From: Ulvibacter antarcticus
Lineage (GTDB): Bacteria > Bacteroidota > Bacteroidia > Flavobacteriales > Flavobacteriaceae
Assembly: GCF_003688405.1 (NCBI RefSeq)
Contig: NZ_REFC01000013.1
Location: 310,001 to 374,000 of the forward strand
Direction of reading: 5' to 3'
Length of the DNA: 64,000 nucleotides
This document shows positions 44,136 through 53,064 of the stretch, piece after piece. Position numbers and translations under genes: made by a program. The notes beneath the pieces are model-generated. The model did no database searches. It worked only from the letters and a program-made list of their open reading frames with translations, and was not told the origin of the DNA. Every line of letters starts with the position of its first letter. Positions within the stretch are counted from its first letter, which is position 1.

Positions 44136-44984
44136 ATGAGAAAGATATTAATTCCTACAGATTTTTCAGTGAATTCTGTGAATGCAGCTAAGTATTCACT
44201 AGAACTTTTCAAATACTTCAGAGCTGAGATCTTTATAGTACACGCTTTTGCAGATGAAGTGTATGAGGAGAAAGAAGTATTGATGAGAGCTGTCTTCGAT
44301 GAAGTGAAAAACGAAACACAGAAAAATTCAGAAAAGGCATTACAAAAAATTAAATCAGATTTGACAGCTCTTTTTCATAATCCGAAACATAAAATAATGA
44401 CACAGACAGTATTTGGTTCTTTGGTCGATGTGGTAAATGATTTAGCGGAAAAAGAAAACATAGATGTAGTGACTATGGGAACTAAGGGAAAAACGAATGA
44501 CAGGGAAATAACATTCGGGAGTCAGACGCTTCAAGTGATTAAATATGTGAAATGTCCTGTTTTAGTCATCCCGGAAAGTTATCATGATATTCTCCCTAAA
44601 AATATCTTATTTCCTTCAGATTATATGCTACCATACAAACCTAGAGAATTAAAACTTTTGAGTTCAATGGCAGAAAGAATTACCGCTAAAATAAAATGTC
44701 TATATATTTCAAAGTTTGACGACCTTTCTAATAGGCAGCAAGACAACAAAGCATTTTTGGAATTCGCTTTCGCAAATAACAAAGTATCCTTTTTAAAAGC
44801 AGAAGGCAAGGATATTACCGAAACTATCAATCTATCTATTATAAATTTTGATGCTGATATGTTGGTGTTGGTCAATTCGCGCCATTCATATTTAGAGAAC
44901 ATTTTGTACACCTCAACAATAGAGAAAATAGGGCTGCATATTAAGATTCCTTTCCTTGTACTTCAAAATTTACAACGATATTAA
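44136..44984 (+). CDS. Universal stress protein, two-domain, intact ATP loop
   Basis: 282 residues, two tandem UspA domains. First domain starts RKILIPTDFSVNS and has the ATP-binding loop G-x2-G-x9-G(S) (GTKG then FGSQT). The second domain is degenerate, as in other Bacteroidetes Usp proteins. First of four tandem Usp genes; 12 bp before the next. Cytosolic ATP-binding stress protein; exact role unknown. Confidence 0.9.
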   Translation: MRKILIPTDFSVNSVNAAKYSLELFKYFRAEIFIVHAFADEVYEEKEVLMRAVFDEVKNETQKNSEKALQKIKSDLTALFHNPKHKIMTQTVFGSLVDVVNDLAEKENIDVVTMGTKGKTNDREITFGSQTLQVIKYVKCPVLVIPESYHDILPKNILFPSDYMLPYKPRELKLLSSMAERITAKIKCLYISKFDDLSNRQQDNKAFLEFAFANNKVSFLKAEGKDITETINLSIINFDADMLVLVNSRHSYLENILYTSTIEKIGLHIKIPFLVLQNLQRY

Positions 44985-44996
44985 AAATTAAACAAA

Positions 44997-45845
44997 ATGA
45001 AACGTATTCTCTTACCCACAGATTTTTCAGAAAATGCCTATAATGCCGTAAAATATGCAGTTCAATTTCTTAAAAATGAAGTTTGCGAATTCTATTTACT
45101 ACATACTTACACACCTGCAATTGTTAGTTCTGCAAGTATTTTGGATAGTTATTCGGCATTGACCTTACAGAAAGCGACCCAAAATAAGGCACAATTGATG
45201 TTGGATGAATTAAAGGAAAAGATTCGTGAAGAATTTCCAAATGACAAACATAGCTTTATTTCAATAGCATCTTTTAATCTGTTAATCGCAGAAATGAGGA
45301 TCCTGATTGTAGAACGCTCGATAGATTATGTCATTATGGGGACACAAGGTGCTACAGGCGCTAAAGAAGTGTTTTTAGGGACACAGACCATGTATGCAAT
45401 CAAAAAATTGAAATGTCCTGTATTAGCAGTACCAGCCAAGTTTCAGTATGAGACGCCCCAAGAAATATTATTCCCAACCGATTACAAACTGGATACTAAC
45501 AATATTTATCTATCGATGCTCCGTGAATTGTGTGATCAGCATGTTTCTCGTTTGCACATATTAAATTCATACTATGGGACCCCTTTAACAGAAGAACAAC
45601 TTGATAATAAGGCATTTTTGGATGCTTACTTTATTGATAATGCCCATTTGTTTCATATAGCTGAAGACTTAGATGTACTTGGAGCAGTGAGACAATTTCA
45701 GACTAGAGCAAAAATTAATTTTATGGTGATGTTTCATAACAAGCACAACTTCCTGGAAAATATGCTTTTCAAACCGGTAATCAACCAAGTAGTATACCAT
45801 ACCAATGTTCCTTTTTTAGTAATTCCAGCTGTAAAGAGACAATAA
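44997..45845 (+). CDS. Universal stress protein, two-domain
   Basis: 282 residues, same plan as the gene before it: KRILLPTDFSENA start, ATP loop GTQGATGAKEVFLGT. The N-terminal domain is closest to the one encoded at 52150 (GTNGATGAKEVLFGS). Second of the tandem set; 16 bp before the next. Confidence 0.9.
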   Translation: MKRILLPTDFSENAYNAVKYAVQFLKNEVCEFYLLHTYTPAIVSSASILDSYSALTLQKATQNKAQLMLDELKEKIREEFPNDKHSFISIASFNLLIAEMRILIVERSIDYVIMGTQGATGAKEVFLGTQTMYAIKKLKCPVLAVPAKFQYETPQEILFPTDYKLDTNNIYLSMLRELCDQHVSRLHILNSYYGTPLTEEQLDNKAFLDAYFIDNAHLFHIAEDLDVLGAVRQFQTRAKINFMVMFHNKHNFLENMLFKPVINQVVYHTNVPFLVIPAVKRQ

Positions 45846-45861
45846 CTTTAAAAACCAAATT

Positions 45862-46710
45862 ATGAAAGCCATTCTCGTACCCACTGATTTTTCAAAAAAT
45901 GCGTATAGCGCGTTGCAGTACGCTACTCAATTATTCGCCGGAGAAACATGTAAATTCATTATAATGCATTCTTTCGAAAATCAGCTCACTAAACTAACTA
46001 GCAGAGTGGATATTGGAAAAACTGAAGCCGTAGCGGAAGAACTTTACGATACTTACGAAGCAAAATGTGAAGAAATAAAACATCAGATTATTTTAGATAC
46101 AGAAAACAAACAACATGATTACAAAATTATAGTTACTTCATTATCATTATCCTATGCCATTAATATCTTTATCGATAAAGAACAAGTAGATTTTGTAGTA
46201 ATGGGTAGTAAAGGGAGTACTAGCGCGAATGATATTTTAATGGGAAGCAATACCCTTTCCGTGATACAGAGAATAAAAAAGGCTCCATTGCTTGTCATTC
46301 CGCGCGAATTTAATTTTAAGCCAATAAAAAACATTGCTTTTGCCACAGGTTTTAAAAGAGCTTATTCGATTAATGAATTACAAGCTTTGTCTTACTTATC
46401 AACATTGAGCAACGCCAATATCAAAGTATTGCACATCCATAAAAAGGAAAAATTGAATAACACACAGCATGCAAATTTTCATCAACTATTTGAACTATTA
46501 AAAGATCATAAGCCAGAAAGCAATTGGTTGCCGAATGATTCCGATAATTATGATGCTATTACTTCTTATCTTAATAAAGCACAAACAGGTTTGCTTGCGA
46601 TGATCTTTTATAAGCATAATGTAATTGTACGTTTGTTTAGAGAAGCTACCGTTAAAAACATTGCAAAGTACACACTCATTCCTTTTCTTATTTTACCAAC
46701 ACAGGAGTGA
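45862..46710 (+). CDS. Universal stress protein, two-domain
   Basis: 282 residues, start KAILVPTDFSKNA, ATP loop GSKGSTSANDILMGS intact. Third of the tandem set. Its stop codon TGA at 46708 is the first part of the dyad of the next promoter, so the promoter of the fourth gene overlaps the end of this one. Confidence 0.9.
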   Translation: MKAILVPTDFSKNAYSALQYATQLFAGETCKFIIMHSFENQLTKLTSRVDIGKTEAVAEELYDTYEAKCEEIKHQIILDTENKQHDYKIIVTSLSLSYAINIFIDKEQVDFVVMGSKGSTSANDILMGSNTLSVIQRIKKAPLLVIPREFNFKPIKNIAFATGFKRAYSINELQALSYLSTLSNANIKVLHIHKKEKLNNTQHANFHQLFELLKDHKPESNWLPNDSDNYDAITSYLNKAQTGLLAMIFYKHNVIVRLFREATVKNIAKYTLIPFLILPTQE

Positions 46711-46750
46711 TAATTATCATAGTTATTTAATCGTTGTCTCTTTATTTTTA
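46708..46750 (+). promoter_or_regulatory. Crp/Fnr-type class II promoter of the fourth Usp and nuclease genes
   Basis: Dyad TGATAATTATCA (46708-46719), a perfect palindrome, 23 bases, -7 box TATTTTTA (46743-46750), 27 bases to the ATG at 46778. Internal to the cluster, so the last genes can be driven separately. Confidence 0.75.
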
Positions 46751-46777
46751 TGGTAATAAACCTTAATAATTATTGAG

Positions 46778-47629
46778 ATGAAAAAGAAAATTTTATTACC
46801 AACAGATTTTTCGAAAAGTGCATGGAACTCTTTAAAATATGCCAGTGAATTATATAAAAATGAAGAAGTAGATTTTTACTTGCTAAACGCTTTTACAGTT
46901 CAAAACTATTCCATTGAAAATATGATGGTACCCGAACCAGGTGAAAAGTATTTTGAAGCATCGAAATCGAATTCAGAACTTGGTTTACAGAAGTTATTAA
47001 AAAGAATCGAATTGCTTAATGTGCCCGTTAATCATACTTATTTCACCAAATCCGTTTATAATACTCCATTGGAGGCAGTTAAGAGTTTTGTTGAAGATAA
47101 AGATATTGATCTGGTTCTTGTGAGTAACAAAGGAGAAACTGATTCGATTGATGTACTAATTGGTAGCAATAGTATCGACTTCATGGAAAAAGTTCGCAAT
47201 TGTCCTGTTTTTATGGTTCCTTCGGAAGTAAACTTTAAAGAGCCTAACGAGATTGTATTTCCAACGAGTTTTAAAACGCATTATAAGCGTAAGGAACTTA
47301 AACATCTTTATGAAATAGCGAGAATCACCAATGCCCCAATTCGGATTCTGCATGTAAGTTCCGAGCAAAAACTTTCCGAAGAACAAATAGAGAAGAAAAC
47401 ACTACTCGAAGAATGTTTCGATGGACTTACTTATAGTTTTCATTTCCTGGAAAGCACCGATGTGCAAACAGGATTGAATCTCTTTACACAAAGCAGAAAT
47501 AGTGGCATGATTGCCTTTATCAATAAAAAGCATTCTTTTTTTGGATCCATTTTTTCTAAACCTATGGTGAAAGATCTCGGATATAATGCAAAAGTCCCTG
47601 TATTGGCATTACACGATCTAAGAAACTAA
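46778..47629 (+). CDS. Universal stress protein, two-domain, altered ATP loop
   Basis: 283 residues, start KKKILLPTDFSKSAWNS. In the ATP loop the first glycine is replaced (SNKGETDSIDVLIGS), so nucleotide binding may differ. Fourth of the tandem set, coupled to the next gene by TAATG. Confidence 0.88.
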   Translation: MKKKILLPTDFSKSAWNSLKYASELYKNEEVDFYLLNAFTVQNYSIENMMVPEPGEKYFEASKSNSELGLQKLLKRIELLNVPVNHTYFTKSVYNTPLEAVKSFVEDKDIDLVLVSNKGETDSIDVLIGSNSIDFMEKVRNCPVFMVPSEVNFKEPNEIVFPTSFKTHYKRKELKHLYEIARITNAPIRILHVSSEQKLSEEQIEKKTLLEECFDGLTYSFHFLESTDVQTGLNLFTQSRNSGMIAFINKKHSFFGSIFSKPMVKDLGYNAKVPVLALHDLRN

Positions 47630-48471
47630 TGGCTATGCAAGACAAAGCTTTCAAAATAATAAAGTCATCTGGCGAAAAAGCAGACTTTTCTATATCCAAA
47701 TTACGAAGTAGTCTCTTTAGAAGTGGTGCCGACGAACTTACTGTAGACAGAATTGTCAATGTAGTTAGGGACGAGCTCTATCAAGGAATTTCTACTAAGG
47801 AAATCTATAACAGAGCCTTTTCATTATTAAAAAAAAGCAAATCTATTTACGCATCTAAATACAAACTTAAATCAGCCATATACGAGCTTGGACCCACAGG
47901 TTTTCCATTTGAAAAATTTATTGGATCTCTTATGGAATATTCAGGATATGAAGTTGAAGTTGGATCGATATTACAGGGAAAATGCGTGTCACATGAAGTA
48001 GATGTAATTGCCATAAAAAATGGGCAGCACATAGTTGCAGAATGTAAATTTCATAGCGATAAAAAAACTACTTGTAATGTAAAGGTGCCGTTATATATAA
48101 ATTCAAGATATCAGGATATTGTTTCCCAATATAAGAACACCGCTAAATGTCCAAATGAAGGTTGGGTGGTTACCAATACTAGATTCACAACTGATGCAAT
48201 TACCTATGGAAAATGCGTTGGGCTCTATTTATTGAGTTGGGACTATCCCAAGGATAACGGACTAAAAGATAGAATCGACAGGCTTGGGTTATATCCTATC
48301 ACAGTGTCTACACTGCTTACCAACAGAGAAAAACAATTTTTGTTAAGTCGGGATATTGTTCTCTGCCGGCAATTGGCAAACGACAAATTTTATTTAGATC
48401 ATTTGGGTGTATCAGAAACGAGAAAAACCAAGATACTTTCAGAAATTTCAAAACTATGTAATTCCAATTAA
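47629..48471 (+). CDS. ATP-cone domain fused to a PD-(D/E)XK nuclease-like domain
   Basis: 280 residues. Residues about 5-90 form an ATP-cone, as in ribonucleotide reductase and NrdR (FSISKLRSSLFRSGADELTVD). Residues about 92-200 form an Mrr-like restriction-endonuclease fold with Asp125 (HEVDVIA) and Glu138-x-Lys140 (VAECKF), the D...ExK catalytic pattern. So a nucleotide-sensing domain is joined to a predicted nuclease. Starts on the last base of the Usp stop codon (TAATG), thus translationally coupled. Target (DNA or RNA) unknown; no methylase nearby, so not a classical restriction system. Confidence 0.82.
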   Translation: MAMQDKAFKIIKSSGEKADFSISKLRSSLFRSGADELTVDRIVNVVRDELYQGISTKEIYNRAFSLLKKSKSIYASKYKLKSAIYELGPTGFPFEKFIGSLMEYSGYEVEVGSILQGKCVSHEVDVIAIKNGQHIVAECKFHSDKKTTCNVKVPLYINSRYQDIVSQYKNTAKCPNEGWVVTNTRFTTDAITYGKCVGLYLLSWDYPKDNGLKDRIDRLGLYPITVSTLLTNREKQFLLSRDIVLCRQLANDKFYLDHLGVSETRKTKILSEISKLCNSN

Positions 48472-48472
48472 G

Positions 48473-49843
48473 ATGAATTCAGTAAAAATCCATTTTTTAG
48501 GCGCATCCGGAACCGTAACAGGATCTAAATTCTTAATAGAAACACTGGAGCATACATTTCTTATTGACTGCGGAATGTTCCAAGGACTTAAAGAACTTAG
48601 GGAACTAAACTGGGAAGATTTACCATTTAATGTTTCTAAAATCGATACGGTGTTACTTACACACGGTCACTTAGATCATACCGGTTATTTACCAAGATTG
48701 GTTAAGCAGGGATTCAAAGGTGCTATAATTGGTACGGCACCCACATTGGAAATCACAAAAATTATTCTCTTAGACAGTGCCAAAATACATGAAGAGGATG
48801 CAAAAAGAGCTAATAAAGAAGAAATTAGCAAACATCATCCTGCTCTTCCCTTTTACACGATTTTAGACGCAGAACGCACATTAAAATTATTTCAAGCTTC
48901 TGAAAAAGATAACTGGCATGATCTTTCTAAACATATTAAATATCGCTTTCGATATAACGGACATATTATAGGTGCGACATTCATAGAGATGGAAATATTT
49001 GGAAAAATATTTGTTTTTTCTGGCGACATAGGTAGAAATGAAGATTTGTTATTATTTCCTCCGGAAAAACCCCAACGGGCAGATTATCTTTTTTTAGAAA
49101 GCACCTATGGAAACAAATTACACCCTCAGGAAAGCGTTTCAGAAAAACTCATGGCACTCATCAATGACACGATTCACAACCGCGGAACGCTAGTTATACC
49201 GTCCTTTGCAGTTGAACGCCTACAAACTTTAATGTTCTTACTTTGGAAATTGTATGATGAACGGCGTATTCCAAACCTTCCTATTTTTATCGATAGTCCT
49301 ATGGGCAATAATGTTTTGGGGGTTTTTGATCGTTTTGCGGATTGGCATAAAATTCCACCTTCCGAATTTAATGCTATGAAGAGTCGTATGAACATTATAA
49401 CTTCATATAAAGAAACCTGGGAAACCATAGACGATCCAAGACCTAAGATAGTGATTGCAGGTAGTGGAATGATTACAGGAGGAAGAGTCTTAACTTATTT
49501 GAAACAGCTTATTGATGAATTAAATACAACAGTACTATTGGTTGGTTATCAAGCTGAAGGCACCCGTGGAAGACAATTGTTGGAAGGTGCACATGAATTG
49601 AAGTTCTTCGGAAAATATTATCCTGTAAAAGCGCAAATTCATCATATTGAAAGTCTATCGGCACATGCAGATCAAGCAGGAATACTAGATTGGCTGAGTG
49701 AAATTAAAAATAGTCCGGAAAGTACCTTTTTAATACATGGTGAGGCAACGGCTCAACAAGCTTTGCGTGTGAAGCTAATTGATACTTTTGGTTGGCAGGT
49801 AAGTATTCCGAAGCTATACGATACGATTGAAATTTTGGTTTAA
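48473..49843 (+). CDS. MBL-fold RNA-specificity hydrolase (RNase J/CPSF73-like, beta-CASP)
   Basis: 456 residues from the ATG at 48473 (upstream codons in this frame lie inside the preceding gene). Metallo-beta-lactamase domain with HGHLDH (His64, His66, Asp68, His69), inserted beta-CASP domain and the C-terminal RMMBL part (SAHADQAGILDWL, IHGEATAQQALRVKL). Likely a zinc-dependent ribonuclease. Starts 2 bp after the ATP-cone nuclease gene and is probably co-transcribed with it and the fourth Usp. Confidence 0.9.
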   Translation: MNSVKIHFLGASGTVTGSKFLIETLEHTFLIDCGMFQGLKELRELNWEDLPFNVSKIDTVLLTHGHLDHTGYLPRLVKQGFKGAIIGTAPTLEITKIILLDSAKIHEEDAKRANKEEISKHHPALPFYTILDAERTLKLFQASEKDNWHDLSKHIKYRFRYNGHIIGATFIEMEIFGKIFVFSGDIGRNEDLLLFPPEKPQRADYLFLESTYGNKLHPQESVSEKLMALINDTIHNRGTLVIPSFAVERLQTLMFLLWKLYDERRIPNLPIFIDSPMGNNVLGVFDRFADWHKIPPSEFNAMKSRMNIITSYKETWETIDDPRPKIVIAGSGMITGGRVLTYLKQLIDELNTTVLLVGYQAEGTRGRQLLEGAHELKFFGKYYPVKAQIHHIESLSAHADQAGILDWLSEIKNSPESTFLIHGEATAQQALRVKLIDTFGWQVSIPKLYDTIEILV

Positions 49844-50604
49844 AACTTTTTCCTGTTTTCACCGTACCACCATTTTGGCTGATATTTCTTTTTAACCAAA
49901 CCGAATTTTTTTATCGCATGCACTTCTATGTGTTTTACGACCTCTTCAGCAGAGTCGGTGACAAATAATAATTCCATATCTTCAGGGCTGATGCTTTCAT
50001 TTTCGGCCATTAATTGAATGTGATGACACAGTTCCTTGTGATATTCAGAATCGAAGATGACAACTGGAAAATTTTGAATCATTTTAGTCTGTATTAGAGT
50101 AATAGCCTCAAAAAGTTCGTCCAAGGTTCCCATGCCGCCTGGCATTACTACGAATGCATAAGAATATTTTATCAATAAAAATTTCCGAACGAAGAAATAT
50201 GGAATGTCAATCCACTTATGCAAGTAGGGGTTCGGATTTTGTTCGAATGGAAGAATAATGTTTACACCTACAGAATAGCCTCCTGCTTCATAAGCTCCCT
50301 TGTTGGCAGCTTCCATTATCCCAGGTCCTCCACCGGTCATAATGGAAAATCCTAGCTTTGAGAGGGCAGCTCCAATTTTTTCTGCGTTTTTATAATGTTC
50401 AGAATTTTCGTCAAATCGTGCCGAACCAAAAACGGTTACACAAGGCCCAATAAAGTGCATCTTTCTAAAGGCTCTAATAAAATTGTATTGCACTTTCAGG
50501 GTGAAAATAAACTCCTTAAACCTTGAACGAGGTCCTTGAAGAAAACTAGATTCATTTTTTTGCAGAAAGAATTTACTTTTCTGATTTTCCATTGAATTTT
50601 TCAT
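49840..50604 (-). CDS. LOG family protein (cytokinin-activating phosphoribohydrolase-like)
   Basis: 254 residues; Rossmann-like fold with GGGPGIMEAANKGAYEAGG and PGGMGTLDE, the LOG motifs. Enzymes of this family hydrolyse nucleoside 5'-monophosphates; the cellular role in bacteria is usually unknown. Convergent with the MBL gene (4-base overlap) and 3 bp after the OsmC gene, with which it forms an operon. Confidence 0.9.
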   Translation of the reverse strand: MKNSMENQKSKFFLQKNESSFLQGPRSRFKEFIFTLKVQYNFIRAFRKMHFIGPCVTVFGSARFDENSEHYKNAEKIGAALSKLGFSIMTGGGPGIMEAANKGAYEAGGYSVGVNIILPFEQNPNPYLHKWIDIPYFFVRKFLLIKYSYAFVVMPGGMGTLDELFEAITLIQTKMIQNFPVVIFDSEYHKELCHHIQLMAENESISPEDMELLFVTDSAEEVVKHIEVHAIKKFGLVKKKYQPKWWYGENRKKF

Positions 50605-50607
50605 AAT

Positions 50608-51069
50608 TCACGATGATTCCAATATTACCTTAGTTTCCATTGTTATTTTAGATTTTATTGAATTGGAAATTAAACAAGCTGCCTCCGATTTTTGAAGAAT
50701 ACGTTCCGCTCGCTCAAGATCTTTCTCATTTTTAATAATAACAGTGGGATATAAGATCACTTCAGTCATTAGATACTTTCCTCCTACTTTTTCCAAAATA
50801 CCTTTCGACTTACAACTAAATCCTGAGAATTCCAATTTTGAATTTTCAGCAATCGCCAAAAAAGTAGTCATTAAACAACTACTTACAGAAGCCGTGAACA
50901 AATGCTCCGGTGACCAGATATTGGGCATTCCTTTAGGGAATTCAGGCGGAGTAGCAACTTCAATGCAGTTTGCAGATGTAGAGGTGCCTTCTGCCAATTC
51001 TGGCGAGCACATAAAACCTTTTCGATCTTGACTCCAGTTTATCTCTACGTTATATGAATGTTTTTCCAT
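50608..51069 (-). CDS. OsmC-family peroxiredoxin-like protein
   Basis: 153 residues with both OsmC redox cysteines (SVSSCLMTTF and EAACLISNSI). Full-length family member that probably detoxifies organic peroxides. First gene of the osmC-LOG operon; its promoter is Fnr-like. Confidence 0.9.
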   Translation of the reverse strand: MEKHSYNVEINWSQDRKGFMCSPELAEGTSTSANCIEVATPPEFPKGMPNIWSPEHLFTASVSSCLMTTFLAIAENSKLEFSGFSCKSKGILEKVGGKYLMTEVILYPTVIIKNEKDLERAERILQKSEAACLISNSIKSKITMETKVILESS

Positions 51070-51097
51070 AGTTAAATTCTCTTTGCATGTTACTATC

Positions 51098-51140
51098 TAA
51101 AATTAGCTGAATAATCAATCTTACTCAATGATATTTATCA
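51098..51140 (-). promoter_or_regulatory. Crp/Fnr-type class II promoter of osmC-LOG
   Basis: On the minus strand: dyad TGATAAATATCA (51129-51140), 23 bases, -7 box TAATTTTA (51098-51105), 28 bases to the ATG at 51069. Confidence 0.75.
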
Positions 51141-51302
51141 CTTTCCGAAGTAAAAACCAATATTCTTATAGAATTGAAAATTAAGAATATGACGAAAATG
51201 TAATCTAAAGTTTCATAATATTTTTTACGTAAACATTAGTTAGAAGATGCTTCAGAAATCGACTTTTTTGTAAAAGTGTTCTTCTTATTTAATATTGAAA
51301 AG

Positions 51303-51345
51303 TGATAATTGTCATTTCCAAACCATTCAAGGTGAGTTACATTTA
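51303..51345 (+). promoter_or_regulatory. Crp/Fnr-type class II promoter of the lipoprotein gene
   Basis: Dyad TGATAATTGTCA (51303-51314), 23 bases, -7 box TACATTTA (51338-51345), 16 bases to the ATG at 51362. The open frame extends upstream through this promoter, which settles that the true start is 51362. Confidence 0.75.
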
Positions 51346-51361
51346 CTTCAGAATCAAGATC

Positions 51362-52006
51362 ATGAAAACATTTAAACACCTCGCTACTATAATGCTACTT
51401 AGCTTTCTATTGATAGGATGTAGCTCCTCTAGATTAATACAGCAATATAAGAATCCGGATACCGTTAATTTTGAAGCGAATAAAATATTAATCATAGGTA
51501 TATCAGAAGATAAAGAGTTAAGAAGAGCTTACGAAAAACAAATGATGGAGTCTTTAGAAAAAGAGAGCGTAATTGCTGTTAAAAGTGTTGACTTTTTTGA
51601 AACCTCTTTTACAGATAATAAAAAATCTTTGAATCAGCTCAATGAAATAGAAAACAGTTTGCTTGAAGCTGGATTCGACGCTATACTATTTACTAAAATT
51701 ACAGATCAGGAAAGCAGGGTAACCTTGGTTGATTCTTATAGAAACTTTGCAAAACACTATCAAACATTCGAAGATTATTACTACGGAAATCAACATATTT
51801 ATTTTAAAGAACAACAAGAGCGTTATCAAGTATATACTACAGAAACATCACTTTTTTGTATTTGTCCTGGAAAAGAACGTGAGTTATTATGGAGGGGTGA
51901 AATTGAAGTTGTAGATGGAGATAAAGTAAATAGAAACATCAACAGCTATATCTCGATACTAATTAAGACCCTGAAAGAAAATAAGCTACTGTTATTGGAC
52001 AACTAA
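51362..52006 (+). CDS. Lipoprotein of unknown function
   Basis: 214 residues; signal KTFKHLATIMLLSFLLIGC with lipobox LIGC (Cys20), then an alpha/beta domain (ILIIGISEDKELRRAYEKQ) that recalls the DUF4136 or CsgG-like secretory lipoproteins, but I am not sure of the family. Single gene with an Fnr-like promoter. No hairpin seen after it. Confidence 0.7.
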   Translation: MKTFKHLATIMLLSFLLIGCSSSRLIQQYKNPDTVNFEANKILIIGISEDKELRRAYEKQMMESLEKESVIAVKSVDFFETSFTDNKKSLNQLNEIENSLLEAGFDAILFTKITDQESRVTLVDSYRNFAKHYQTFEDYYYGNQHIYFKEQQERYQVYTTETSLFCICPGKERELLWRGEIEVVDGDKVNRNINSYISILIKTLKENKLLLLDN

Positions 52007-52149
52007 ATTACCCCAATGTATGCGTAACCCCCGATGATATTTTTTGAAGGAGGTAATTAAAGTAGCATTACAAAATATTGTTTCAGTGAAATTCTATAAC
52101 ATATCATTTATAAAAACTGTAAACAGGTCGTCTACAAACTATCTTAATT

Positions 52150-52983
52150 TTATCGGTGTAGAAATAATAAAGGTATTAGAGTCCCTTTCGCTAGTTGCTT
52201 AGTTTCAGACCCAAATAACAGACGCTCAAGGAAATTCTCCTTTTCAATAAAAACGGCATGTAAATCGACCTTTAATAATTGTGTAGCTGTATTTATGGCA
52301 CTTAAGCCAGGAATCGTATTTAAACAATAGTAAGTGTAAGGATGGTCTGGAAACATTGCTTTAAGACAATCATTATCTTTTTTGTGCAACACTTCAAAAG
52401 TATCCTCATCAAGTTCCAGTACATTTAATTCACATTGATGTATGTTCAACATTTCCTTGAATACCTCAATTCCGTTATAAGCAATATTATCACAATGCTG
52501 TGTGGTAAACAATACACTTTTCACACTAGAATAACTGTAATGGTGTGGTATAGTAAGTGTTGGACAGTTTATATTTCTAAGAATTTGCAAAGTATTGCTT
52601 CCAAAAAGCACCTCTTTCGCACCAGTTGCTCCATTAGTTCCTATTATAATAAGATCAATCGAATGGAATTTAACAGCTTGGTCTACTGCCGAAACAAAAT
52701 CATCATAGTCGAATAACCCATTAAAAGTATAGGCTTGTGATTTGTATTGCTTACTGAGTTTTTTTACTAATTGATTGATTAATTTTTTGTTGTCGGTAGC
52801 GATACTTTCAAAAATAGTATCCGATTGAGAGCCTGCTACTAGATCGTCACTTATATATTCTGAAACTTTCTGCACGTTTAAGATATAGAAATTACACTCC
52901 CAATTTTCAAAAAAGTGCATTGCATAGTCTATCGCATTCATAGAATTCTCTGAAAAGTCCGTAGGTAGAAGTATGTTTTTCAT
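52150..52983 (-). CDS. Universal stress protein, two-domain
   Basis: 277 residues from the ATG at 52983 (19 more codons are open upstream but lie in the promoter). Start KNILLPTDFSENSMNAID, ATP loop GTNGATGAKEVLFGS intact. Divergent from the DUF2892 gene; each gene has its own Fnr-like site. Sixth Usp in the window. Confidence 0.9.
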   Translation of the reverse strand: MKNILLPTDFSENSMNAIDYAMHFFENWECNFYILNVQKVSEYISDDLVAGSQSDTIFESIATDNKKLINQLVKKLSKQYKSQAYTFNGLFDYDDFVSAVDQAVKFHSIDLIIIGTNGATGAKEVLFGSNTLQILRNINCPTLTIPHHYSYSSVKSVLFTTQHCDNIAYNGIEVFKEMLNIHQCELNVLELDEDTFEVLHKKDNDCLKAMFPDHPYTYYCLNTIPGLSAINTATQLLKVDLHAVFIEKENFLERLLFGSETKQLAKGTLIPLLFLHR

Positions 52984-53003
52984 TTTTGTAGAATTTATTA
53001 AAG

Positions 53004-53046
53004 TAAAATTAGGGTGTAATTCAATACTAAAAAATGACAAAGGTCA
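53004..53046 (-). promoter_or_regulatory. Crp/Fnr-type class II promoter of the sixth Usp gene
   Basis: On the minus strand: dyad TGACCTTTGTCA (53035-53046), 23 bases, -7 box TAATTTTA (53004-53011), 20 bases to the ATG at 52983. The central bases differ from the other sites but TGA-N6-TCA holds. Confidence 0.72.
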
Positions 53047-53064
53047 TAAGGAAGATTTCAATCC

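Noticed and set aside
51302-51361. Longer open frame (GTG start) for the lipoprotein at 51362
   Set aside because: It would translate through the Fnr-like dyad and -7 box; the lipoprotein signal starts at the ATG at 51362.
52984-53040. Longer open frame for the Usp gene on the minus strand
   Set aside because: The additional codons lie within the promoter; all other Usp proteins start with the KNILLPTDFS-type sequence directly after Met.
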